Source: Shewanella sp. VB17
GTDB taxonomy: Bacteria > Pseudomonadota > Gammaproteobacteria > Enterobacterales > Shewanellaceae
Length of the DNA stretch: 64,000 bases
Assembly (NCBI RefSeq): GCF_013248905.1
Contig: NZ_JABRVS010000001.1
Location: forward strand, 2,046,001-2,110,000
Direction: 5' to 3'
The stretch's first letter is position 1, and each line of letters opens with the position of its first letter. The notes below the pieces were generated by a model that was not told the DNA's origin, did no database searches, and was given only the letters and a program-made list of their open reading frames with translations. The translations under genes and the position numbers were made by a program. This document shows, one piece after another, positions 42,606 through 52,014 of the stretch.

Positions 42606-42674
42606 TGCAGTTAAGGTTTTTAGGTTGGGTTTTTAGCATACCAATGTGTTAAATGAAACCTTAGTTGAACTGCA
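42606..42674. promoter_or_regulatory. Long inverted repeat between protease and MarR genes
   Basis: TGCAGTTAAGGTTT (from 42606) is matched by AAACCTTA (42656-42663) and AACTGCA (42668-42674), with a four-base insertion in the right arm. The two arms stand 36 bases apart in the 234-bp divergent gap, about 90 bases before the protease start and 75 before marR. It is a candidate operator for the MarR-type protein or a transcript hairpin. Confidence 0.45.
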
Positions 42675-42749
42675 TGTTAATTTTAATGTGGCTGTGGTTG
42701 TAAGATAAATAGTCTTGTCAACAAAGTTTTGATTCGATACCATACTGAT

Positions 42750-43313
42750 ATGAACATATTAATTATCCAACAACTCATTGAGCGGCTCAGTAGCCTATTG
42801 CGCAGTGAATCACGTCACCGACTCGCTGAATTTGGTTTACAGCCGATACAGTTTGATGCTCTGTGTTATTTAGTCAGTTGTAATCGATACTCTGACACAC
42901 CCAAAGCGGTCACTGAGTTTTTAGGGCTTACCAAGGGAACGGTATCGCAATCAATCAAAATTTTAGAATCAAAAGGACTGGTACTGAAAACAGCAGATAA
43001 ACTAGATAAACGAGTCACGCATTTGTCGGTAAGCGAACAGGGTAAAAAATTAGTAGAGAGTCTTATTCCAGCTGAGTTACTTAAGCTTGTTAGTGAGCAT
43101 TCATCAAAAGATGACATGCGTGCTACTGCTGATTTATTAGGCTCCTTGTTAAGGCAAGTTCAAGATGTTAACGGCTTTAAAAGTTTCGGTCAGTGTCAAA
43201 CATGCCATCATAATCACACAAAGGGAGATGGCCATTATTATTGTGGTTTGACCAAAGAGAGATTATCGAATCCTGATATCTTACTTATCTGTGTGGAACA
43301 TAAAATGCAGTAA
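42750..43313 (+). CDS. MarR-family transcriptional regulator with a cysteine cluster
   Basis: The 187-residue product has a MarR winged-helix core (about 5-135), with AVTEFLGLTKGTVSQSIKIL as recognition helix and DKLDKRVTHLSVSEQGK as the wing. The C-terminal 45 residues carry C149-x2-C152, C165, and C181-x2-H184, with several histidines between: a probable metal or redox centre not found in typical MarR proteins. ATG 42750 lacks a clear ribosome site; a TTG at 42729 would add seven residues. Its divergent position makes the protease gene a likely target (inference). Confidence 0.88.
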   Translation: MNILIIQQLIERLSSLLRSESRHRLAEFGLQPIQFDALCYLVSCNRYSDTPKAVTEFLGLTKGTVSQSIKILESKGLVLKTADKLDKRVTHLSVSEQGKKLVESLIPAELLKLVSEHSSKDDMRATADLLGSLLRQVQDVNGFKSFGQCQTCHHNHTKGDGHYYCGLTKERLSNPDILLICVEHKMQ

Positions 43314-43339
43314 AAGCGCAGCCAGTAAGCGGCGCTTTT
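43312..43339 (+). terminator. Terminator of the MarR-family gene
   Basis: AAAAGCGC (43312-43319) and GCGCTTTT (43332-43339) form a GC-rich stem that begins inside the stop codon and is followed by GCTGTTTTT. It lies between convergent genes. Confidence 0.8.
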
Positions 43340-43392
43340 GCTGTTTTTGATGTTGTCACTTAATGAACAACAGATTTTTCGTCAAGTACGGA

Positions 43393-43911
43393 TTAATTGA
43401 CTACGAGTAACTGCTGCTCAAGATCAGTATCATATTGCCAGAGTTGAAATTGTGGTGATGTATCATCGTAAAACCAAATGACAGCCAGCAATTCACCATT
43501 GTGGTTAGCCACTTTTAAGTTGGTATCTAGTTTGCCATTGACCAAAGGTCCACGGTAAAGACATGACTCAAAGTTAACTGCATAGCTGTTATTATCATTA
43601 CTATAATCATCGCAAAGTGAAAAATATCCTCGTTTTTGTGAGTGAATATCTAAGGCCACCATGAGTTCAAATGCTGCTTGCATTTTATTATCGGAGTTAA
43701 CAACAAGATCGTCTAATGAGGTGGGGGAGATCAAGATTTCTAACTCTTGTGTTGGTGGTGTTGTCGTGACAACACTAGGTGTACTGTTATTCTCTGAGCT
43801 GTCACTGCCCCCGCCACAGGCTGAAATGATCTGGATTGTGATTGCTACTGCGAATATATGCATGAGTTTGTTAGTTATTAATCTGTTAATAAGCTTAGTT
43901 AATGTTTTCAT
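43393..43911 (-). CDS. Small hypothetical lipoprotein
   Basis: I do not recognise the 172-residue product. It has a long N-region, a hydrophobic stretch and the lipobox I-S-A-C at about 29-32 followed by GGGSDSS, so it is probably a lipid-anchored envelope protein. The mature part has two further cysteines (in LCDD and SCLYRG). AAGGAG lies before ATG 43911. It follows the LruC-domain gene by 23 bases on the same strand, so the two are likely co-expressed. Confidence 0.82.
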   Translation of the reverse strand: MKTLTKLINRLITNKLMHIFAVAITIQIISACGGGSDSSENNSTPSVVTTTPPTQELEILISPTSLDDLVVNSDNKMQAAFELMVALDIHSQKRGYFSLCDDYSNDNNSYAVNFESCLYRGPLVNGKLDTNLKVANHNGELLAVIWFYDDTSPQFQLWQYDTDLEQQLLVVN

Positions 43912-43934
43912 CTCTCACTCCTTCTCTTTCGGTG

Positions 43935-46076
43935 TTAATCTTGAAAAATAAGTTGTAAATCTGGATTGAGGTACCAAGTTTTATTGGTGTTGCCTGTTTT
44001 GTCTGCAGCAAAATCTAGAAACTCACTATAAGCGATATCCAGCCTTTGCTTTTCTGATGGGTGCTTCCAAGTAACGGGTATTTCTAGTGCCCAACTCATG
44101 CCATTTTCATTGAGGAAATATTGACCATTATTTGGGTCTGATCTGTCTTCTCTTGCACCAAAATAAGCCGTGTCAAATTTATCTGTCGGTGCTTTATTTT
44201 TGAGGTGAATTTCGAGTTTGCGTCCAGGTAGTTCACCGACAACATTTTTTGCAGCTAAACCATGATCAGTGCCTGGAGTAGCAAAGATAAAGGGATCATA
44301 TGGAAATTCAGGCATATCAGAGATTGGTATTGCGTTCTCAAATGGTACACGCATTTTCCACGTGGTACGGTAACTGGTGCCACAACCTACTTCTGTGCGG
44401 AGATAATCACATCCGGTTGCTAGTGTGATGTGATCCCAGAGATCTTGGGTGAATATAAGCACAGCGTTAGTTTGTCCAGACTCTAATGGTGAGTTGGTTT
44501 GCACTATCTCATCGATGCTCCATTGAATGGAGGACTCATTAATATTACCTCTGGCTATCCCAGGCAGTTGAACAGCAAACCCGTTGTGGTAAGCGGCTCC
44601 CATAGCGGCTAATTGACCTTCTAATTCGACACGTCTGACTTGACCATTTTTGACATATTCGGTAAATCTTAGGTGAAAAATAACATCATTCATGTCGTAA
44701 TCTTCTTGATCAGGGTAGAGATCTTCATAGGCGATGGACGTAAAAGTTGAAGATGAAGGGTAATAGTTAATCGTTACGCCTGTTTCTGTGATAGTGATTT
44801 GATAGTCTTCTACTTCTCCATCACCAACCCCCCCCGTAGGGCCGATATCGGCTAAGGTACTAAAGCGGAAACGGGCCCAAGATAGTCCTTCTGTGCCCCA
44901 TGTTGGCACATTTAAGTTGATGATATTACTTCCTTGATTGAGTGATTCTGCAGATATGGCATGTTCATCAGCATCGAAAATACCATTACGATTCCAATCA
45001 AACCAGCCATTGAGATATCCACCACTGCCAGTCGCTGTCACTAAGATTTGAGCTGATTCGCCAAGCTCGAATCCAGTGGGAAAACGGATCCCATCTTCGT
45101 CATCATTGGCATCACTACTGTCATCTGATAATGGTGCAGGGTAGCCACTGGATTCATTATCGACTCCTGATCCTAGGTAGAAATCATCAACAATGGAATG
45201 TCTTGCTCCATTAGAACTCATCAATGTTTTATAGCTATCTGGCGCATCACCAAAGTCGACATTGTCACCGATAGGAACCTCAGCTAAGGCGCAGCGAGCA
45301 CCGTCATTACTTGATGAGGAGGGGCCATAAGCAAATAGTTCACCACTAGGCGCAGCATCACCAACATTCACGCGATAAATTTTACCATCACTATTATTAC
45401 TGAGGTAGAGAATGCCATTGGGGTCAAAGAATTGCGCTCCGAAAGTAAAATTTGATCCTGATGAGACTAAAACGGCTCCTAGGTTAGTCGACGCAGCCGT
45501 CAGCGGATCTATTTGGAGTAAATTACCCGTGTTACCATTACTGACGGCATAGATATAGCCATCCGTTGGGTGAAAGGCAAAGTCAGTAATGTTATAATTG
45601 GCATTGGCTTTACTGCCATTGACTAGGCTCATTGTATAATTATCTGGGTTGTTCAACGGTATTTTGAACATGCCTTTATTACGTTTATACCCATACCAAA
45701 CATTTTCATCAATGGCGATATCACCAACAAAGAAATTCCCGGCAGCAGTTGAATCAGTATCTTTGGTGATATTTAGAGGGGTAATTTGGTAGTCATTCCC
45801 TGTTTTACCTAAGGTATTGTTCTGATAATCCCAGCCATAAATGTAATTATCATGATAATTAAAACCAACACCATTATAGCTTTTAAGGATCCCCATATCC
45901 TCTGACGCGATAACATAGCTGCCCGTAGAAAGTTCAACGGAATATGTTTTCGGAACAGAAGAAGGAGTTTGAATAATGAAAGCTTCAGTGGGGCAAGTAT
46001 TAAATTCTGCTGCCCAGCTACTTTGACAAAGCCAAGTTGCATTAAAAACCAGTATCAGCTTACTTATGTTTTTCAT
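43935..46076 (-). CDS. Secreted LruC-domain protein with GEVED domain
   Basis: A 713-residue exported protein. A signal peptide (1-22, ending SSWAA) leads into a repeat-like beta domain (about 25-260, with GVGFNYHDNYIYGWD and repeats on tokens such as YLSNNSDGKIYRV). A GEVED-type domain follows (about 330-430, WFDWNRNGIFDADEH). The C-terminal 280 residues carry the LruC pattern YPDQEDYDMNDVIFHLRFTEY and LEGQLAAMGAAYHNGFAVQL. LruC proteins occur in Leptospira and marine bacteria and are thought to be surface exposed; the role is unknown. GAGGGA lies before its ATG. Confidence 0.87.
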   Translation of the reverse strand: MKNISKLILVFNATWLCQSSWAAEFNTCPTEAFIIQTPSSVPKTYSVELSTGSYVIASEDMGILKSYNGVGFNYHDNYIYGWDYQNNTLGKTGNDYQITPLNITKDTDSTAAGNFFVGDIAIDENVWYGYKRNKGMFKIPLNNPDNYTMSLVNGSKANANYNITDFAFHPTDGYIYAVSNGNTGNLLQIDPLTAASTNLGAVLVSSGSNFTFGAQFFDPNGILYLSNNSDGKIYRVNVGDAAPSGELFAYGPSSSSNDGARCALAEVPIGDNVDFGDAPDSYKTLMSSNGARHSIVDDFYLGSGVDNESSGYPAPLSDDSSDANDDEDGIRFPTGFELGESAQILVTATGSGGYLNGWFDWNRNGIFDADEHAISAESLNQGSNIINLNVPTWGTEGLSWARFRFSTLADIGPTGGVGDGEVEDYQITITETGVTINYYPSSSTFTSIAYEDLYPDQEDYDMNDVIFHLRFTEYVKNGQVRRVELEGQLAAMGAAYHNGFAVQLPGIARGNINESSIQWSIDEIVQTNSPLESGQTNAVLIFTQDLWDHITLATGCDYLRTEVGCGTSYRTTWKMRVPFENAIPISDMPEFPYDPFIFATPGTDHGLAAKNVVGELPGRKLEIHLKNKAPTDKFDTAYFGAREDRSDPNNGQYFLNENGMSWALEIPVTWKHPSEKQRLDIAYSEFLDFAADKTGNTNKTWYLNPDLQLIFQD

Positions 46077-46508
46077 TGGTGTTCCCTCATTTATTAACCT
46101 AAGTTATTAGTAATAAGCAGAGTTTGTGCCAACTTTTTTTATATTTAAATACAGTTGATTACAGTTGATTACAGTTTTACTTGCCATGTAACGCAGCATT
46201 TTTTGCAAACTGCATATCAAGTTGCAAAAGCTCAGAGTCGTATTGAATGAGGGGCTGTGATTTTTGGTTTGAGTTGTGTTTGAAGTACAACAATCACCGC
46301 TATCATGTTTCATGTTAATTATTTTTATATTGATTAGGTAAATACTAAGGTGGAAATATGAAAAACATCCAGTCCTCGGCTAAACTCAAATTGAATAATT
46401 TGTATACTCAATGGGAATAGAACTTGGTTGTAGCCGATTTAATATAAAAATAGTTGTCATGTTGAAAAATAATAATTTTTTACTAATAAATTTAGGTGTT
46501 GAGTTTGT
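46077..46508. other. Divergent intergenic region before the hybrid kinase
   Basis: 432 bases, strongly AT-rich. A short direct repeat, ACAGTTGATT twice at about 46151-46170, lies near the LruC gene promoter side. I see no gene, clear promoter or terminator. Short reading frames here have no ribosome site or domain. Confidence 0.6.
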
Positions 46509-49500
46509 ATGGATGAGAGTTCAATTAAGCAAGGAAAGTGTGGTAAAAAAAAATATCAATCACTTAGAATGGATCTCACATTGTGGTTTCTTGCCCTTTC
46601 ACTTATTCCACTTCTTGGTGTCTCTTGGTTTAGTTACGAGCAAGCTAAACAGAGTTTGGTTAATGCGGCAGAAGACAAATTGACGCAATCATCGCTATTG
46701 ACCACTCAAGTTATTCAGAATTGGTTTAATTATCGATTGCTTAATTTAAAAGTTGAAGCAAAATCTCGGGAAATTCCACAAATGTTGCTCTCATTGAGAG
46801 CTGGTTTAGTCGCCAGTGAGCAACCACTAGCACTGTATGTGAGAAGTGCTGATTGGATTGAAAAAAGGGGAGATTATCATCATCATCTTGTGACCTTAGT
46901 CAGTGAATATGATGATGTTAATGATATATACCTAATCGATACAGATGGCAATATTATTTATTCTGTGGCGAGAGAGGCAGATCTTGGGGAAAATATTTTC
47001 AGTAAAACACTTATAAGCTCACATTTTTCAGCCAGTATTGAGCACTCCTTAAATACAGGTAAGGCGAGTTTTTCAGGCATAGAGCGTTACCCGCTTTCAT
47101 CAATACCTATTTCTAGTTTTATCGCATTAAGCCTCCTCGATACAGCAGGTAATATAATTGGGGTATTCGCCATCCAGTTACAGCTCGAAAATTTCCTTAG
47201 ATCATTGCATTCAACCGTAGACAGCGAAAGTTCATTGACTCACTATTTGGTTGATGAAAGTGGTCTATTGTTATCACCCATTGAAAATAATTGGGATGAG
47301 GTTGCTATCAAATCGATAGATACAGCTCAATTTAGGGCATGGCTGAACACTAGAGAAAACACAAATCTTAGTGATGTTTCAGAGCAAAGGCTTTTATCTA
47401 AATTAGATGGTTTTGCATTTGAATACATGGGGCCTAATGGACGTGATGTGATCGGTTTACATCATGTTGTGAAATTGACTGGTGTTGAATGGCTATTGGT
47501 GAGTGAGGTCGATCGAGATGAAGCACTTGAGGAGATAGGTTGGCTCACAAACATGACCTTAACAATACTCATACTCATCATATTAGCGATTATTCTTTCA
47601 GCAGTTTTTGTGGCAAGAAAGATAACAAAACCCGTAAAAAAATTGGTTCAAGCCAGTTTAGATGTTGCTAAAGGCGAGAAGGTTAAACCAATAAAGATAA
47701 GCAGCAAGAATGAAATATCACAATTAGTCGATGCTTTTAATGAAATGCTACTGGCTAAAAACTCTTATGAGGAGTCACTTTATCAAGCTAATTTACAGGC
47801 TCAAACAGCATTGAATAATTTGGAAGACCAAAAATTTGCTTTAGATCAGCATGCGATTGTAGCCGTGACAGATGTAAAAGGCATGATTACGTATGTTAAT
47901 CGACGTTTTTCAGAAATTAGTGGTTATCAAGAAGAGGAGTTAATAGGGAAAAATCACCGTGTGCTTAATTCTGGTCGTCATTCACGATCTTTTTTTACAC
48001 ACATGTACAGTGTGATTTCTAAAGGGAAGGTTTGGAATGGGGAAATCTGCAACCGTGCTAAAGATGGCCGCTTTTATTGGGTTGATACAACGGTAGCTCC
48101 TTTTAATAATGCACAAGGAAATCCGGAAAGTTACATTGCAATTAGAACTGATATTACTAAGAGAAAATTAGCTGAAATTAAAACCAAAGAAGCCCTGTCT
48201 TTGATGCACTCGATGCTTGAATCTACCAATAACGGTGTCTTGGTGACAAGTCTCGATGGTAAGGTATTACAGTATAATGAAAGCTATATGACTTTGTGGG
48301 AAAGTGAGGTGGTGAGTGGGCAAGATCATGTTGATTTTATTTTTGAAAATAAACATATATTGATTAATCCTGAGTACTTTATTGAAAAAGTTGAACAGCT
48401 TTACTGTGAACCTGAACGTGATGAATTTGATACCTTAGAATTTGTCGATGGTAGGGTGTATGAGCGAGTTTCATTACCCATGAAGTCAGATGATGGGCTC
48501 CTCGGTAGGGTATGGAATTTTCATGATATAAGCAAAAGAATGAAGACGCAAAAAGAATTAATTTTAGCCAAAGAACAAGCTGATCTAGCGGTAAAAGTGA
48601 AGAGTGAATTTTTAGCTTGCATGAGTCATGAGATCCGCACTCCGATGAATGGGGTCTTAGGAATGCTCGGCTTGTTGAATAATACAAATTTAACGGATTA
48701 TCAGAAACGTAGAGTGAGTATTGCATTGTCGAGCGCCAAATCACTATTAACGCTTATTAATGACATTCTTGATTATTCGAAAATAGATGCAGGTAAGCTT
48801 GAACTGGAAAATTTAGATTTTAATTTAAGAGGGATGTTGGGTGAGTTTGCTGAAGGAATGGCATTTCAGGCGCAAAATAAGCAGCTTGAATTGATCTTAG
48901 ATCTTAAGGGGATCGAATACTCTACGGTGGCAGGCGATCCAAGTCGTCTTCGCCAAGCAATGACAAATCTTGTTGGCAATGCGATTAAATTTACGACTCA
49001 AGGAGAGGTGCTAATTAAGGCTGAGTTAACAGGAAGAGATAATGGTGCAGGTTGGTTATTTAAGTGTACGATTTCTGATACAGGCATAGGTATTGCTGAG
49101 GAAAAAATTCCTTTTTTGTTTGACTCTTTTAGTCAAGTTGATGCATCGACGACTCGAAAGTATGGTGGCACTGGGCTCGGGTTGTCAATAGTGCAGAAAG
49201 TGTGTCAGCTGATGGGGGGCGAAGTGAGTTTGAGCAGCGAGGTCGGAAAAGGTACTTGTGTTGAATTTCAAGTTAATTTAGGACTAAGTGAACAAGCCCA
49301 ACTTGTTGTGCCTAGCGTCAATATTGAAAAGTTACACTTGCTGGTAGTCGATGATAATGCAACCAACAGGGAAGTGATCATGGAACAGTTGCTATTCTGG
49401 GGGGGGAGTGTCGAAGGTGCGGCGAGTGCAGCTCAAGCGATAGAGATGTGTACTGCTAGGGATCAACATTCTACTTTGCCACAGTTTGATGTCGCATTTC

Positions 49501-50921
49501 TAGATATGCAGATGGCGGATGTTGATGGTGCAGAGTTAGGTCGTCGCTTAAAATCGGATGACCGATTTGACGCTATAAAATTGGTGATGATGACATCAAT
49601 GTCTCAAATTGGTGATGCCGTATTTTTTGCAGAACTTGGCTTTAGTGCCTATTTTCCTAAACCGACGACCACGTCTGATTTATTTGATGCGTTAGCGATT
49701 ATCAGTGAAGGGGGTGAAGCGTTACTTAGTGCAAAACCTCTTATTACTCATCATTATCTGCAAACGTTAAGTCATCATGAAGCTATGGCTCATCAGTTTT
49801 CTTCACAAGAGCGAATTTTACTTGTAGAAGACAATTACGTTAATCAACTTGTGGCTATCGGAGTACTGGAGGACTTTAAGATCTCGGTTAATGTTGCTGA
49901 TAACGGGATACAAGCGATTAAGATGTTATGTGATGCTGATGATGTCCCTTATTCGTTAGTGTTAATGGATTGCCAAATGCCTGAAATGGATGGTTATGAA
50001 GCAACCAGACAGATACGTGCAGGTAAAGCAGGCAGTGAGAATAAAGATATTCCCATTATAGCGATGACGGCGAATGCAATGATAGGTGATAAGGAGAAGT
50101 GTCTTGAAGCAGGAATGAATGATTACCTCACGAAGCCAATTGATCCTGATAAACTTTATTTCAAATTGAATGAATGGCTTGTTGCTGATAATGCCAAGGA
50201 CCATTTAGATGTTGATGATAGTGCTAAGCAAGAAAATGAACAAAATCTAAATTTTACTCCTAATATTCAAGCGGCTTCTATAATTGGTAATAAGATGACT
50301 GATAAACATAAGTTATGGGATAGAGACAGTTTAATGAAACGTGCTATGGGCAAGGAATCGCTCTTTAATTCGATAATTCATCTGTTTAATGAAGATATGC
50401 CTCCAAGAATGGAAGCACTTAAATGTGCACTTAGGGATGAGGATTTAAGTGAGATAAGGCAAGTCTCACATACGATAAAAGGTGTTGCAGCCAATGTCAG
50501 CGGAGAATTGCTCATGGAGCAAGCGACTAACATTGAGTTAGCAGCGAAAGAAGAAGACATTTCCAAAGCGCAAAGTTATTTACCGAGATTGTGTGTAGCC
50601 TATGAGGAGTTGAAATTGGCAATAGCTGAATTTCAGCAGCTATCAGGAGTGGATCATGATGTAAAAGCCCCTATGTCAAAAGAGGATACTAAGCAAAGCT
50701 TACATCGACTCGAAAAACTGCTTGTAGAAGGAAGTTATATCGATCTTGATGAATTCAGCTGTTTGGCTAATGCAACAAAGGATAAGTCACTTCAGGCAAT
50801 ATGTGACCATTTGCTATCTCAACTGGCTGATTATGATTATCAAGAAGCGCTTATAAGCTTAAACGACTTAAACCGTCAGTTAGCCAAAACAGCACTGAAT
50901 GGGGAGAACTCAGATTTATGA
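46509..50921 (+). CDS. Hybrid sensor histidine kinase (Cache-HAMP-PAS-PAS-HK-REC-REC-Hpt)
   Basis: A 1470-residue inner-membrane hybrid kinase. It has a first membrane helix at about 22-42, a periplasmic Cache-type sensor domain to about 343, a second helix at 345-368, HAMP, PAS at about 444-560, and a second PAS-like domain to about 685. The kinase core has His707 in SHEIRTPMNG, DTGIGI and GGTGLGLSIV. Two receivers follow with Asp999 (FLDMQMAD) and Asp1154 (LMDCQMPEMDGYE), then an Hpt domain with His1321 (VSHTIKG). The first receiver keeps its Asp but the motif around it is looser. The stop overlaps the next gene by four bases, so its partner is most likely the REC-GGDEF protein. Confidence 0.94.
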   Translation: MDESSIKQGKCGKKKYQSLRMDLTLWFLALSLIPLLGVSWFSYEQAKQSLVNAAEDKLTQSSLLTTQVIQNWFNYRLLNLKVEAKSREIPQMLLSLRAGLVASEQPLALYVRSADWIEKRGDYHHHLVTLVSEYDDVNDIYLIDTDGNIIYSVAREADLGENIFSKTLISSHFSASIEHSLNTGKASFSGIERYPLSSIPISSFIALSLLDTAGNIIGVFAIQLQLENFLRSLHSTVDSESSLTHYLVDESGLLLSPIENNWDEVAIKSIDTAQFRAWLNTRENTNLSDVSEQRLLSKLDGFAFEYMGPNGRDVIGLHHVVKLTGVEWLLVSEVDRDEALEEIGWLTNMTLTILILIILAIILSAVFVARKITKPVKKLVQASLDVAKGEKVKPIKISSKNEISQLVDAFNEMLLAKNSYEESLYQANLQAQTALNNLEDQKFALDQHAIVAVTDVKGMITYVNRRFSEISGYQEEELIGKNHRVLNSGRHSRSFFTHMYSVISKGKVWNGEICNRAKDGRFYWVDTTVAPFNNAQGNPESYIAIRTDITKRKLAEIKTKEALSLMHSMLESTNNGVLVTSLDGKVLQYNESYMTLWESEVVSGQDHVDFIFENKHILINPEYFIEKVEQLYCEPERDEFDTLEFVDGRVYERVSLPMKSDDGLLGRVWNFHDISKRMKTQKELILAKEQADLAVKVKSEFLACMSHEIRTPMNGVLGMLGLLNNTNLTDYQKRRVSIALSSAKSLLTLINDILDYSKIDAGKLELENLDFNLRGMLGEFAEGMAFQAQNKQLELILDLKGIEYSTVAGDPSRLRQAMTNLVGNAIKFTTQGEVLIKAELTGRDNGAGWLFKCTISDTGIGIAEEKIPFLFDSFSQVDASTTRKYGGTGLGLSIVQKVCQLMGGEVSLSSEVGKGTCVEFQVNLGLSEQAQLVVPSVNIEKLHLLVVDDNATNREVIMEQLLFWGGSVEGAASAAQAIEMCTARDQHSTLPQFDVAFLDMQMADVDGAELGRRLKSDDRFDAIKLVMMTSMSQIGDAVFFAELGFSAYFPKPTTTSDLFDALAIISEGGEALLSAKPLITHHYLQTLSHHEAMAHQFSSQERILLVEDNYVNQLVAIGVLEDFKISVNVADNGIQAIKMLCDADDVPYSLVLMDCQMPEMDGYEATRQIRAGKAGSENKDIPIIAMTANAMIGDKEKCLEAGMNDYLTKPIDPDKLYFKLNEWLVADNAKDHLDVDDSAKQENEQNLNFTPNIQAASIIGNKMTDKHKLWDRDSLMKRAMGKESLFNSIIHLFNEDMPPRMEALKCALRDEDLSEIRQVSHTIKGVAANVSGELLMEQATNIELAAKEEDISKAQSYLPRLCVAYEELKLAIAEFQQLSGVDHDVKAPMSKEDTKQSLHRLEKLLVEGSYIDLDEFSCLANATKDKSLQAICDHLLSQLADYDYQEALISLNDLNRQLAKTALNGENSDL

Positions 50922-51814
50922 CAGATAAAGCGACAATTCTTTTAGTCGATGACACGCGGACTAATATTGAGTTATTGGCCGGATGTTTACAAAAGGATTA
51001 CAATTTGAAAGTGGCGTTTAATGGCAAACGCTGTTTGGAATTAGCTGAAAACGATCCCATCCCAGACTTGATTTTACTTGACGTTATTATGCCTAATATG
51101 GATGGTTATGAGGTATGTAAGCAGCTTAAAGCCAATTCGGTAACGCAAAATATTCCTATCATTTTCGTGACGGGTAAAGACAGTGATGAAGAGGAAGAGT
51201 TTGGTTTACAACTCGGGGCTGTTGACTATATAACGAAACCGATCCGGCCTGCGATTGTGATTGCTCGCGTTGACACGCAAATCATATTGAAGCAGCAAAG
51301 TGATACTCTTAGAAGCATGGCTTTACATGATCAGCTCACTCATCTGTATAACCGACATTATTTGATTGAAGCTGCGACCAATAAAATTTCACATATTGTT
51401 CGTCATGGTGGATGTTTATCATTGATGATGATAGACATTGATCATTTTAAGCAAGTTAATGACAATTTTGGTCATCAGTCAGGTGATATGGTGCTCAAAG
51501 CTGTGGCTCAAGTTCTATTTGACCATAATCGCAAGGAAGATGTGGTTGCCAGATTTGGGGGCGAAGAGTTTGTCATATTACTGGATAATTGCTCACTGCT
51601 AGACACTAAGGATAAAGCAGAGCAGTTGAGGGTGAGTATCGAGCAATTAATTCCCCAAAACATATCAGTAACGGCCAGTTTTGGTATTGCAGAGCTGAAA
51701 AAAGGTGAAGAGTTTGAACAACTCCTTGCGCGTGCTGATGAAGCATTATATTCGGCTAAGGAACAAGGAAGAAATTGTATTGTTGAAGCAAAAAATACTC
51801 AGCATTTGAGCTGA
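50918..51814 (+). CDS. REC-GGDEF response regulator (diguanylate cyclase)
   Basis: A 298-residue PleD-like protein that should make cyclic di-GMP on phosphorylation. The receiver domain has Asp55 (LILLDVIMPNMDGYE) and Lys in YITKPI. The cyclase domain has the intact active site GGEEF at 214-218 and an RxxD inhibitory site (R205-K-E-D208) five residues before it, so product inhibition is expected. ATG 50918 overlaps the kinase stop (ATGA), which marks a cognate pair. Its cyclic di-GMP could reach FlrA/FleQ-type targets, but this is inference. Confidence 0.93.
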   Translation: MTDKATILLVDDTRTNIELLAGCLQKDYNLKVAFNGKRCLELAENDPIPDLILLDVIMPNMDGYEVCKQLKANSVTQNIPIIFVTGKDSDEEEEFGLQLGAVDYITKPIRPAIVIARVDTQIILKQQSDTLRSMALHDQLTHLYNRHYLIEAATNKISHIVRHGGCLSLMMIDIDHFKQVNDNFGHQSGDMVLKAVAQVLFDHNRKEDVVARFGGEEFVILLDNCSLLDTKDKAEQLRVSIEQLIPQNISVTASFGIAELKKGEEFEQLLARADEALYSAKEQGRNCIVEAKNTQHLS

Positions 51815-51956
51815 AGCGATGTGATTTTTGTTTGATTCTTAAACTCTCAATATTCCATGATCAAATACCGTATGGGTATTAGTGTAGTCAAGATGTCAAT
51901 TTAGCCTTTGGACACTTTACTGAAGCAGTCAGGCTTATTATCTGAAGTATATTACC

Positions 51957-51979
51957 ATTGTTCATTGTTCATTGTTCAT
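51957..51979 (+). repeat. Short 7-bp tandem repeats upstream of a response regulator gene
   Basis: CATTGTT occurs three times in tandem, followed by CATG, just 36 bases before the next gene. Slippage here could change promoter spacing. It is too short to assign a role. Confidence 0.7.
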
Positions 51980-52014
51980 GAAACTACAAGTTTTAAATTA
52001 AGGGAATATTAACG

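Noticed and set aside
42606..42674. The inverted repeat as an insertion-sequence end
   Set aside because: No transposase or target duplication is near; the arms face each other within a promoter gap.
46107..46313. 68-residue - strand frame in the gap before the kinase
   Set aside because: No ribosome site, no domain, and composition typical of AT-rich non-coding DNA.
46411..46683. 90-residue + strand frame overlapping the hybrid kinase start
   Set aside because: It runs into the N-terminal coding region of the kinase in another frame and has no domain; the kinase frame is clearly the real one.
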